Assembly (NCBI GenBank): GCA_025358205.1
Contig: JANYKG010000074.1
Span: 1-46,626 of the forward strand
Direction of reading: 5' to 3'
Source: Armatimonadota bacterium
GTDB lineage: Bacteria > Armatimonadota > UBA5829 > DTJY01
Length of the DNA: 46,626 bases
How positions within the stretch are numbered: the stretch's first letter is position 1; each line of letters starts with the position of its first letter. The position numbers and the translations under genes were made by a program. Shown here in pieces: positions 31,581 to 39,143 of this stretch. The notes beneath the pieces were generated by a model. It was not told where the DNA came from. It ran no database searches and saw only the letters and a list, made by a program, of their open reading frames with translations.

Positions 31581-33830
31581 GTGAGTTTTCGATCTGCGAT
31601 TTCCAGTCGTCAGTTTGGCCGGGCGCTTGCCGTAGCTGCGTTACTTGCAGCCTCTGCGGGTGTCTGTGGCGCGGCGGTTGATGTGAAGGATGAGGGTCCG
31701 AGGATGACCGATAAGCAGTTCTTCGAGATGTTGAACCTAGACTACCTGGGGATGGCGAAGGTCAAGGCGGCGGTCGAAGCAGGAGACATGCCGGCGGCGA
31801 AGCATGAATTCGCGGAGCATCTCAGGCAGAGAGAGAAGCCGGTCTACACGTTCGATTGGCGTGCCAGGCCCAAGCTGGATTCACGTCCCGCGAATGCCGC
31901 TACAAAAGAGGCGGACCTTGTCCTCAATCGCAATGTGCTGTGGGCCGAGCACTGGCAGAAATTCGAAGGCGAGATTGACTGGAACTGCAATCCAATCAAC
32001 TACAGGGAGTGGACCTGGGGGCTCAATCTCCATTGGCACTGGAACACCCTCGGCAAGGCCTACTGGGCGACCGGCGAGGAGAAATACGCCCGGGAGTTCG
32101 TCTACCAGATGACCGACTGGGTGCGCAGATGTCCCGTACCCCTGAACAATGACGGCAACCAGAGCAATTCCTGGCGGACCATCGAGACCGGACGCAGGAT
32201 GGGCGGGAGTTGGCCGGACGCGTTCTTTCAGTTCCTGAGTTCACCGTCGTTCACGGACGACGCGATCGTGACGATGGTGGGGTCCATGACGGATCACGCG
32301 CGTCACCTGATGAGATGGCCCACCAACGCCAACTGGTTGCTATTCGAGTGCAACGGCCTCATGCACGTCGGGGTGCTCTTCCCTGAGTTCAAGGAAGCTG
32401 CTGAATGGCGAAAGACAGCCGCAGATCGCCTCTATGTCGAACTCGACAAGCAGGTCTACCCCGATGGCGCGCAGATCGAGCTATCCACCGGCTACCACCA
32501 GCACAGCCTGATGAGCTTCATGGACGCATGGAAGATCGCACATATTAACGACGTGCCGATGCCGCGAGACTACGTCGCCAAGATGGGCAAGATGCTTGAT
32601 TATGATGTTGCCATCAGCATGCCGAACCTCAGAGTGCCGGGCCTCAATGACGCCGGCGAGATGGATATGAGCGTGATGCTGGGCAGGGGGCTGGCCTTCT
32701 TCCCTCAGAGGAAAGACTACGAGTGGGTCGCGACTGCTCGCAAAGAGGGCAAGAAACCGGCATTCACCTCGATCGCGCTGCCGTGGTCGGGGCACATAGT
32801 CATGCGGTCTGGATGGGAACCGGACAGCCTCTACTCGCTACTTGATGCCGGCCCATTCGGTTGGGGACACCACCACGAAGACGCGCTGAGTATGATCATC
32901 TACGCTTACGGCAAGTATCTGCTCGTAGATCCCGGCGGGTATTACTATGACAGCTCGGAGTGGCGCAAATACGTCGTCTCCACTCGCGCCCACAACACGG
33001 TCATGGTAGACGATCTGCCCCAGCACCGGGCAGGACTGCCTCGCCTGCAATATGTGGTCGAAAAGCCGCTGCCGATCAGGTGGGCAACGAATCATAACTA
33101 CGACTACGCCGTCGGATCCTATGACGACGGGTACGGCGTAGACAATGCAGTCAGAGTGAAGCACACGCGGCGGGTGTTCTTCGTGAAGCCGGAATATTGG
33201 ATCCTCACTGATACCATGACTCCCGCGGACGGCAAGCCGCACAAATACGACTTCATGTTCCACCTCGACGCCGCCGGTGCAGACGTTGATGCCGCATCGA
33301 AGGCAGTCCACACGACCAATACCGACGCCGCCAACCTGACCATATGGCCGGCTGCGGCAAAGGAACTGACGGTGAACGTGATATCCGGCCAGGAGAAACC
33401 TATGGTGCAGGGCTGGGTGCCGGCGCCGGGCCACACATGCAGGCCGATTCCGACGCCGGTATTCGAGACCTCAGGGTCGGGCGCTCAGACGGTGGCATAT
33501 GTACTGTATCCGACGCCTGCTGGGAAGAAGTGTCCGGCTACCAGCGTTCAGTGGTTGGCAGAAGGCTGTGGAGTGTCTATTGCGTTTGACAACGGCCGCT
33601 TGGACTCCTTTGCCTGGGGAGATGATTCAGGAACCCACTTCCAAACCTATGAAGGCGATGGAGAAGCGGTCTACACACGCACGGAAGGCCAAAAGACTAC
33701 CAAAGCAGTGATGGTTGGCGGCACGAAACTGATGCGGGGATCGAAGCGCGTCAATGCAAACATCGTACCGGTAGATGATCTGTCAAACACGACGGTGAGG
33801 CACAACTTCACAGTGCAGCCGAGTTCTTAG
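31581..33830 (+). CDS. Heparinase II/III-like polysaccharide lyase
   Basis: A 749-residue exported lyase. The GTG start gives a signal peptide (FGRALAVAALLAASAGVCGA), with a GAGGG site close upstream (4 nt). The alpha/alpha-toroid half holds NSWRTIETGRRM, NANWLLFECNGLMHVGVLF and ELSTGYHQHSL. These contain the Arg, Asn, Tyr and His expected at the active site. The C-terminal beta-sheet half starts with WGHHHEDALSMIIYAYGKYLLVDPGGY and RAHNTVMVDDLPQ, the Hepar_II_III domain signature with its metal/substrate His. The family includes heparin, alginate and ulvan-type lyases, so the uronic acid substrate is open. It follows the GH106-like gene, which suggests a joint attack on a uronate/rhamnose-containing glycan. 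Confidence 0.85.
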   Translation: MSFRSAISSRQFGRALAVAALLAASAGVCGAAVDVKDEGPRMTDKQFFEMLNLDYLGMAKVKAAVEAGDMPAAKHEFAEHLRQREKPVYTFDWRARPKLDSRPANAATKEADLVLNRNVLWAEHWQKFEGEIDWNCNPINYREWTWGLNLHWHWNTLGKAYWATGEEKYAREFVYQMTDWVRRCPVPLNNDGNQSNSWRTIETGRRMGGSWPDAFFQFLSSPSFTDDAIVTMVGSMTDHARHLMRWPTNANWLLFECNGLMHVGVLFPEFKEAAEWRKTAADRLYVELDKQVYPDGAQIELSTGYHQHSLMSFMDAWKIAHINDVPMPRDYVAKMGKMLDYDVAISMPNLRVPGLNDAGEMDMSVMLGRGLAFFPQRKDYEWVATARKEGKKPAFTSIALPWSGHIVMRSGWEPDSLYSLLDAGPFGWGHHHEDALSMIIYAYGKYLLVDPGGYYYDSSEWRKYVVSTRAHNTVMVDDLPQHRAGLPRLQYVVEKPLPIRWATNHNYDYAVGSYDDGYGVDNAVRVKHTRRVFFVKPEYWILTDTMTPADGKPHKYDFMFHLDAAGADVDAASKAVHTTNTDAANLTIWPAAAKELTVNVISGQEKPMVQGWVPAPGHTCRPIPTPVFETSGSGAQTVAYVLYPTPAGKKCPATSVQWLAEGCGVSIAFDNGRLDSFAWGDDSGTHFQTYEGDGEAVYTRTEGQKTTKAVMVGGTKLMRGSKRVNANIVPVDDLSNTTVRHNFTVQPSS

Positions 33831-33913
33831 TAAACGGCAAGCCCTTCGAAAGCCCCTGTGGTCACCGTATGAGTTAGGTGCAAGCGGTCGAAAGAACCCC
33901 TTTTGCGAAACCC

Positions 33914-34627
33914 CTACTCAAAATGCACAAAGAGGCAAAGTGTCTTATAACCACCATGCCTCTTAACTCTATATATGGCTCCCCGAATCGGTTGAGTGGA
34001 CAACATAGAAATGGTGTCACAATCACTGTCAGAGCAAGGTGCGATCCACGAACAAGCCGTGGCGCACCAGCTGACTGACAATCTCTGGACTGACTTAGAC
34101 AACTGGCGATACCGGGCTGGGAGCGAAAACGTACAGCCAACCCCCCGATAAGCACCTGGGCCGATACCTCTCCTAGACTGACTACACCTCACCGAACGGA
34201 TGAACGTGGTCCTCTCGGCATCCGTATACCGAAAAAGCGAATCTCGAATCGCCTCACTCAATCCGCCGAAGCCGATTCTGAGTAGCGTCGGATAGTCCGG
34301 CGCATGGTGGTCTGCGTGCTCGCAGAACCCGCGTGAGCCAATCGTCTGCAGAAACTGAGAATCTCGCGACTGCTCCTCCAGATCGTACTCAGGCCCGAGA
34401 CGGTGAAATTTCCCGCAGCCGACGATCAGTTCCCCAGGCCAGACAGGGAGTTCGCACTGGGTGAGGACGGCATTCAGCGCCTTCGCCCTGCGAATTGTCA
34501 TCGGCTCCCCATCGGTCGCTCGGAACGACTCCGCGCGCCAGTGGGTAGATATCAGGTGCGGGTTCTCGCGGATGTACCCGCCAACCCGCTTCGTTAGCTC
34601 CTGATGTGGTATGGCCTCAGTCTGCAT
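33914..34627 (-). pseudogene. Truncated glycyl-radical enzyme (pyruvate formate-lyase family) remnant
   Basis: Only the N-terminal part is recognisable. RAKALNAVLTQCELPVWPGELIVGCG, HADHHAPDYPTLLRIGFGGL and the following helix match the start of glycyl-radical enzymes (usually about 800 residues). After about residue 145 (TTFIRSV) the sequence turns into Cys/Ser/Arg-rich, non-family sequence until a stop. The catalytic Cys, Glu and the C-terminal glycyl-radical loop are absent, and no activase gene is seen. The ATG overlaps the end of the upstream dehydrogenase remnant by 11 bases, showing that the two once formed an operon. It converges with the heparinase-like gene. Confidence 0.75.
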
Positions 34628-35356
34628 GGAATACCGCCTTCACGGATTCTCCACTGCTTGCCGCTCTGCATGCCTCATTTGCCTCGGAGATCGAGTATCT
34701 GTGTGTGATGCACGCCGCCATCCTGTCCTGCAGTTCGCTATGCTGCGTGAGGAAGTCGAGATAGGCCGAGATGTCGGATATCTTGTACTGGCCGCTGCCA
34801 ACGATCTTGATCGCCTTGAAGGTGATAATCTGCGGCTCGATTTCGACTGATCCGCTGTTGGAGTACTGGCCCGGAACGATGTATCGGCCCAGAGTCCTGA
34901 CCATCTGCATGCCCTCTGGTATGGCGGATGGTGAGCCGCTTGCCTCCAAGACGACATCCGCGCCGTCTCCGCGCCTCATCTCCCTGGCAAGATCTCTGAC
35001 CACCGCCAGTCGTTCGTCAGGCGTGGTCTCTCGATAGTCCATGACCAAATCTGCTCCCAGGCCTCGCGCCAGTTCCATCCTCGCCTTGTTCTTCCCTGAT
35101 CCGATCACCACGACGCGGCATCCGTTCGCGCGTTCGGCCCCGTCTCGATCACTCGCCCGATGAACTCATGCCCAGGGATGAACTGAGGTGGGATCGGCAG
35201 GCTGCCCTCAAGGATGTGAATGTCCGTCCCGCAGATTCCGCTGTGGACCAGTTGCATCAGGACACCTGCATCGTCCGGCGATACGACTGGATACTCTCGG
35301 ATCTCCATCGGCCTAGCTGGCCCGACGAAGACAGCGGCCTTGCCTTTTCTAATCAT
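34617..35356 (-). pseudogene. Zinc-dependent alcohol dehydrogenase with internal deletion and frameshift
   Basis: Two open pieces in different frames give the two ends of one medium-chain dehydrogenase. The N-piece (MIRKGKAAVFVG to IGRVIETGPNAR) has the catalytic-zinc GICGTD and GHE motifs. The C-piece (RVVVIGSGKNKARMELARGLGADLV to the end) has the second half of the Rossmann fold. They join at about 35108-35125. Roughly 100 residues are missing, including the four-Cys structural-zinc lobe and the GxGxxG loop, and the frame changes at the junction. The product cannot be a working dehydrogenase. Relatives oxidise sugar alcohols or amino-acid alcohols such as threonine. Confidence 0.85.
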
Positions 35357-35641
35357 GGATTGCCAGTCTCCCATTCCAGCGACGGCACTACGATCCGTCC
35401 ACAGCAACGATAGCATTGTGCTTTCGTTCCACAGACAGAAGCCCAATTCCTCTGGCATCACCAGTGGCACAGTACATCAAGTGCGGAAGCGAACCGTTTC
35501 GTCTTTGATATCATTGCTTCCCTTGGGAGTCGGTTTGCACCATAGTAAAGATGGGTAAGAAATGGACAGTTCACAGGCCGCTCTTGCTTGCGACCAAAGC
35601 GAACTCTTGCACAACTGGTATTCCGAGAGGAGGTGAGCATT

Positions 35642-36031
35642 ATGAAGACGAGAGCAGCATTGTTGGCAGTTGTTGCGATTCTCATCGTGTCGGTTCTCTT
35701 CGTCGGTATGGCCGTAGCGGCTGTGAAGCCGGCGACTCAGCATCCTGGAAACCATAATACGGTGGCCAACACACCCGCAGAACACCAGGAGGCGGCTGAA
35801 CACCACAAGAAGATGGCCACGTATCACAAGGGCATGGCAACACATCACAACTCAATGGCGGCGGAGTATGAGAAGCTAGGACATAAGAAACTAGCGATGC
35901 ACCACAAGAAGATCGCCGCACATCATAGCGCGCTTGCCAAGGAGCATACCGCCATAGCGGAGACGCACAAGGCGTATGCTAAGAGCAAAATGATGCCGAA
36001 GTCAACTGTCGGCAAACCAAAGTCTAAATAG
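35642..36031 (+). CDS. Small secreted histidine-rich helical protein
   Basis: A 129-residue protein that I do not recognise by name. The signal peptide LLAVVAILIVSVLFVGMAVAAV is clear. The mature part is dominated by HHKKMATYHKGMATHH-like repeats in a run of about 75 residues with His pairs and single His at 3-4 and 7-residue spacing, so most fall on one face of a long amphipathic helix. The C-terminus is Lys-rich (KPKSK). This composition is typical of periplasmic metal buffers such as the SmbP-type small metal-binding proteins, but no homology is claimed. GAGGAGGTGA forms a strong ribosome site upstream; an earlier in-frame start lacks one. The DUF3300 gene follows 71 bp downstream on the same strand. 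Confidence 0.8.
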   Translation: MKTRAALLAVVAILIVSVLFVGMAVAAVKPATQHPGNHNTVANTPAEHQEAAEHHKKMATYHKGMATHHNSMAAEYEKLGHKKLAMHHKKIAAHHSALAKEHTAIAETHKAYAKSKMMPKSTVGKPKSK

Positions 36032-36043
36032 TGACATTATGGC

Positions 36044-36066
36044 CCGGGGGTCAAAGAAGTCCCCGG
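36044..36066 (+). terminator. Hairpin between histidine-rich and DUF3300 genes
   Basis: CCGGGG (36044-36049) and CCCCGG (36061-36066) flank an 11-base loop, just after the His-rich gene stop. There is no T-run, so it may reduce read-through, stabilise the upstream mRNA, or be rho-linked. Confidence 0.4.
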
Positions 36067-36102
36067 TTCGCTCTACATTACTAAAATAAAAATGAGGTGA
36101 CA

Positions 36103-37083
36103 ATGATGCATAGCAAACGCATCCTGATTGCTGCAGCACTGGTAATAGCGCTGACTTCGCTTCCATTGGCCGTCTGGTCATACCGAGGACAGACGTATTC
36201 CAGCAGTGAGCTGGATGAGATATTGGCGCCGATTGCGCTTTATCCCGACCCGCTGATCGCTCAGATTCTTCCGGCAGCCACATACCCTGACCAGCTCCTG
36301 GAAGCTGATGATCTTTTCCGCCTACGGGGTTCCCAGAGTGATATTGACAGACAAAACTGGGATGTTAGTGTCAAAGCAATAGCCTACTACCCGTCTGTGC
36401 TTCAAATGATGGTGGACAAGCCGGATTGGACAGATTCGGTTGGACAGGCCTATATCTACCAGCCTGATGATGTCATGAGAGCGATTCAACGGCTTCGAGG
36501 ACGCGCTCGATCATATGGCTATCTGTCATCGAACAGCTACCAACGCGTCTACTTGAACAACGGAGACATTTGTATTGTCCCGGCTGATGGCGAATACCTC
36601 TACGTGCCTCAGTACGATCCAAGAGAAGTATACGTGCAGAGGAGAGGATCATCCGGTTCGAACTTGATAAGCTTTGGCCTGGGTCTGCTGATCGGATCAT
36701 GGCTGAACCGTGACGTGGACTGGGGCCACCATCGGGTCTACTATCATGATTGGCGCGGCGGAGGCTGGATCGGCAATTCCAGATCGCACGTTTCCACGGA
36801 CAACAACTACTATGTGAATCCCGACTTCCGAAAAAGGCCTATCACGGTGGACCATAGTGTAACAAGTCACGACATAACGAGCTACCGAAACAGCGTCCGA
36901 AGCAGTGCGGGTAAGTTCCAGCCTTCCAACTACCCCAAGTACACCCGCGCCAGAGACAAGATGGGCGTCACACCTGCCGGGCCGACCAAACAACCAAGTA
37001 GTTCGGGCAAATCGAACAGAACGAATGATGGTTCCAGGGGCAACTCCAATAGCAGAAATAGCGGCCATACCAGAAATCATTGA
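36103..37083 (+). CDS. DUF3300 domain exported protein
   Basis: A 326-residue exported protein. The N-terminal hydrophobic segment (ILIAAALVIALTSLPLAVWS) is a signal peptide. The core YSSSELDEILAPIALYPDPLIAQILPAATYPDQLLEA and VKAIAYYPSVLQMM is the conserved DUF3300 region, followed by PADGEYLYVPQYDPREVYV. The tail (about residues 190-326) is low-complexity, rich in Gly, Asn, Ser, Arg, Trp and His, and probably disordered. GAGGTGA precedes two adjacent ATG codons (36103 and 36106); either can be the start. DUF3300 proteins are envelope proteins of unknown function. It is the last gene before a clear terminator. Confidence 0.85.
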   Translation: MMHSKRILIAAALVIALTSLPLAVWSYRGQTYSSSELDEILAPIALYPDPLIAQILPAATYPDQLLEADDLFRLRGSQSDIDRQNWDVSVKAIAYYPSVLQMMVDKPDWTDSVGQAYIYQPDDVMRAIQRLRGRARSYGYLSSNSYQRVYLNNGDICIVPADGEYLYVPQYDPREVYVQRRGSSGSNLISFGLGLLIGSWLNRDVDWGHHRVYYHDWRGGGWIGNSRSHVSTDNNYYVNPDFRKRPITVDHSVTSHDITSYRNSVRSSAGKFQPSNYPKYTRARDKMGVTPAGPTKQPSSSGKSNRTNDGSRGNSNSRNSGHTRNH

Positions 37084-37134
37084 AAGGAACGCTGATAAGG
37101 CGATCCTAACAAGATAAAACCAGATATAACGTTA

Positions 37135-37173
37135 AGCCCGGTTACCTCTCGGATATGGTGGCCGGGCTATTTT
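37135..37173 (+). terminator. Rho-independent terminator after the DUF3300 gene
   Basis: AGCCCGG (37135-37141) pairs with CCGGGCT (37162-37168), a 7-bp GC-rich stem with a 20-base loop, followed by ATTTTC. It lies 52 bp past the stop. Confidence 0.75.
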
Positions 37174-37353
37174 CATTATGGCGGAAAGTTCGACTGCATG
37201 CGAGAAACACATCCTCCACAAGAAAGCCAAAAGAATCTCAAATTCCTGGGAGGAGATTCCTTCGCCGACAGGGAACAGGTTTTCAGATAACAGACTTATA
37301 TAAGACCGTTTGGTCGGGTGTGTGCTGAATCGTAATATTGGAGGGTCATTCTA

Positions 37354-38808
37354 ATGCATAATAAGCTGAAACTGGGGTTCGTCCCGGCAAACAGGCGCTA
37401 TTTTTCAACTGAACTGGCGAACAAGATGAAAGCTGAGGCCATCGCCCAGATGGTGAAGCTGGGCATCGAGGTTGTCACGCCGGATGATACTATGACCGAG
37501 GCGGGGCTTGTGAAGAATCGCGACGAGGGCAAGATCTGTGCTGATCTGTTCAAGCGAGCGGGCGTGGACGGCGTCATCATCGGTGCGACGAACTTTGGCG
37601 ATGAGCAGGGATGTATGAATGCGGTCATGGGTACCGAGTCGCACATTCCGGTCATGATCTTCGGCTGTCAGGAGGAAGAGCCTCTCAAGCTCGGACGCCC
37701 CCGACGCGACTCGTTCTGCGGGCTGCTGTCTATCGCCGAAGGCCTGCGCCAGATCGGACGGAAGTACACCATTGCGCGTGAGCCTATCTGCTTCCCGCGT
37801 GATGACAGCTTCTTTGCTGATCTCGACCAGTTTGCGCGTGTATGCCGTGTCCTGAAGGGCATTCGCGGTATGCGCATCGGTCAGATAGGCACCCGACCCG
37901 ATGCGTTCTGGACTTGCCGCTACGATGAGAAGATGCTCCAACAGATCGGCGTCACGGTTGTGCCGAAGGACCTGTCGGAACTGCTGGCGATGGTTGGCAA
38001 ACTGAACGACGACGATGCCATCGTGCTGGAGAAGGTCCAGAGCCTGAAGGCCGAGACGGACACATCGTCCGTGTCGCCGGAAATCCTGACGCGTATCGCT
38101 CGGTTCGAGTGCGGGCTGGAGGAGATGATACGGACCTTCGAGATGGATGCGGTTGCGATTCAGTGCTGGAACTCGCTCCAGCTCAATTACGGTATCGTCG
38201 CCTGCGGGGTACTCGCCCGGCTTGGAGATCGAGGCATTCCGGTGGCTTGCGAGGCGGATGTGCTAGGCGCGCTTTCGATGCAGGCGCTCAGGCTGGCGGC
38301 GGACTCCCCGGCGGCGCTGCTGGACTGGAACAACCTGCACAACGACGACGCCGAACTGGCAAACCTATGGCACTGCGGTGTCTACCCGCCGTCTTTCAGT
38401 TGTGACAAGCCTCGGTTGGCGCCACAGGGTATCATGAGCAAGCACATCGGCGCGGAGATATCCACAGGGGCGATGGAGTTGAAGGTCAAACCCGGAGACG
38501 CTACTCTCTGCCGCGTGACCCAGGGGCTTCCCGGCGAAGGCTGGAAGGTCTTCATCGGCGAGGGAGCGTTTGAGGAAAACGAGGCGACGACTTTCGGCGC
38601 GGGCGGATGGTGTCGCATTCCCGGCCTGCCACAAATCTACCGAGAGATTCTGCTGGACGGCTTCACGCATCACATCGCCGTCACCCAGGCACATGTCGGG
38701 AACGCGCTTTATGAGCTATTCGGCAACTACCTCGGCATGGCGGTCTATCACGGCGGGCAATCTGCGCCCGGCACATACTCGCGTGCGCTGCCGTTTGAGG
38801 CCTTATGA
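37354..38808 (+). CDS. L-fucose/L-arabinose isomerase-like protein
   Basis: A 484-residue protein with the fold of the L-fucose isomerase/L-arabinose isomerase superfamily. It has an N-terminal alpha/beta part (KLGFVPANRRYFSTELANKM, GVDGVIIGATNFGDEQG), a middle block RIGQIGTRPDAFWTCRYDEKM, and a C-terminal QCWNSLQLNYGIVACGVLARLGDRGIPVACEADV. The Glu and Asp of CEADVLGAL and the His of LDWNNLHNDD are good metal-ligand candidates. Such enzymes convert aldoses to ketoses with Mn2+, but many divergent members are uncharacterised. GGAGG lies 9 nt upstream of the ATG. It is the first gene before the small membrane peptide and SSS symporter, suggesting import-linked sugar catabolism. Confidence 0.83.
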   Translation: MHNKLKLGFVPANRRYFSTELANKMKAEAIAQMVKLGIEVVTPDDTMTEAGLVKNRDEGKICADLFKRAGVDGVIIGATNFGDEQGCMNAVMGTESHIPVMIFGCQEEEPLKLGRPRRDSFCGLLSIAEGLRQIGRKYTIAREPICFPRDDSFFADLDQFARVCRVLKGIRGMRIGQIGTRPDAFWTCRYDEKMLQQIGVTVVPKDLSELLAMVGKLNDDDAIVLEKVQSLKAETDTSSVSPEILTRIARFECGLEEMIRTFEMDAVAIQCWNSLQLNYGIVACGVLARLGDRGIPVACEADVLGALSMQALRLAADSPAALLDWNNLHNDDAELANLWHCGVYPPSFSCDKPRLAPQGIMSKHIGAEISTGAMELKVKPGDATLCRVTQGLPGEGWKVFIGEGAFEENEATTFGAGGWCRIPGLPQIYREILLDGFTHHIAVTQAHVGNALYELFGNYLGMAVYHGGQSAPGTYSRALPFEAL

Positions 38809-38814
38809 TCGTTG

Positions 38815-38900
38815 TGGACTACAGAAGGCAGACCACAGGCTGCAGCAGGGGACGCCCGTCCGACTCTGCGGTCTGTAGTCTCAAGTCTGTGGTCTTCTCC
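38815..38900. repeat. Inverted repeat of the 'ctgtagtc/ctgtggtct' family
   Basis: GACTACAG (38817-38824) pairs with CTGTAGTC (38873-38880). AGACCACAG (38830-38838) matches CTGTGGTCT (38887-38895) inverted. The element fills the space between the isomerase-like gene and the 45-codon gene. Confidence 0.6.
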
Positions 38901-38920
38901 ATCGAAAGGAGATGTAACTA

Positions 38921-39058
38921 ATGCAAGGATTTGATTGGATGCTCTGGGGCGTTGAAGCCTGTGGAATTGTGATCCTATGTATCTGGATCGCAGTTCCCAT
39001 CCGGGAGTTCAAGCAGATCGCCAAACGCCTGAAGGAAAAGGAACACGAGGAGAAGTGA
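38921..39058 (+). CDS. 45-residue single-span membrane peptide upstream of the SSS symporter
   Basis: A short gene with AAAGGAGATG-type ribosome site 8 nt before the ATG. The product has one hydrophobic helix at about residues 8-26 (LWGVEACGIVILCIWIAVP), then a charged helix IREFKQIAKRLKEKEHEEK. It is therefore a bitopic peptide with a basic/acidic cytoplasmic tail. It lies 85 bp upstream of the symporter gene on the same strand. Small subunits that stabilise transporters have this shape. Coding status rests on the ribosome site, the sensible topology and the context; I know no named family for it. Confidence 0.65.
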   Translation: MQGFDWMLWGVEACGIVILCIWIAVPIREFKQIAKRLKEKEHEEK

Positions 39059-39060
39059 CC

Positions 39061-39124
39061 AGTGATCGGTAATCAGTGGATCAGTGCAGAGCTTTTCCCT
39101 ACTGATAACTGATGACTGGTCACT
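39061..39124. repeat. Imperfect 24-bp inverted repeat of the 'atcagt' family
   Basis: The arm 39061-39085 is the near complement of 39101-39124, with a 15-base loop. The sequence is built from agtgatca/atcagt words, the same family as 2331-2373. It lies between the small peptide gene and the symporter ribosome site and may fold in the mRNA. Confidence 0.75.
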
Positions 39125-39143
39125 CTTCCGTGTAGGAGGAGCC

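Noticed and set aside
34617-35470. Two separate dehydrogenase genes
   Set aside because: Each piece supplies a non-overlapping part of one dehydrogenase fold, and neither is complete.
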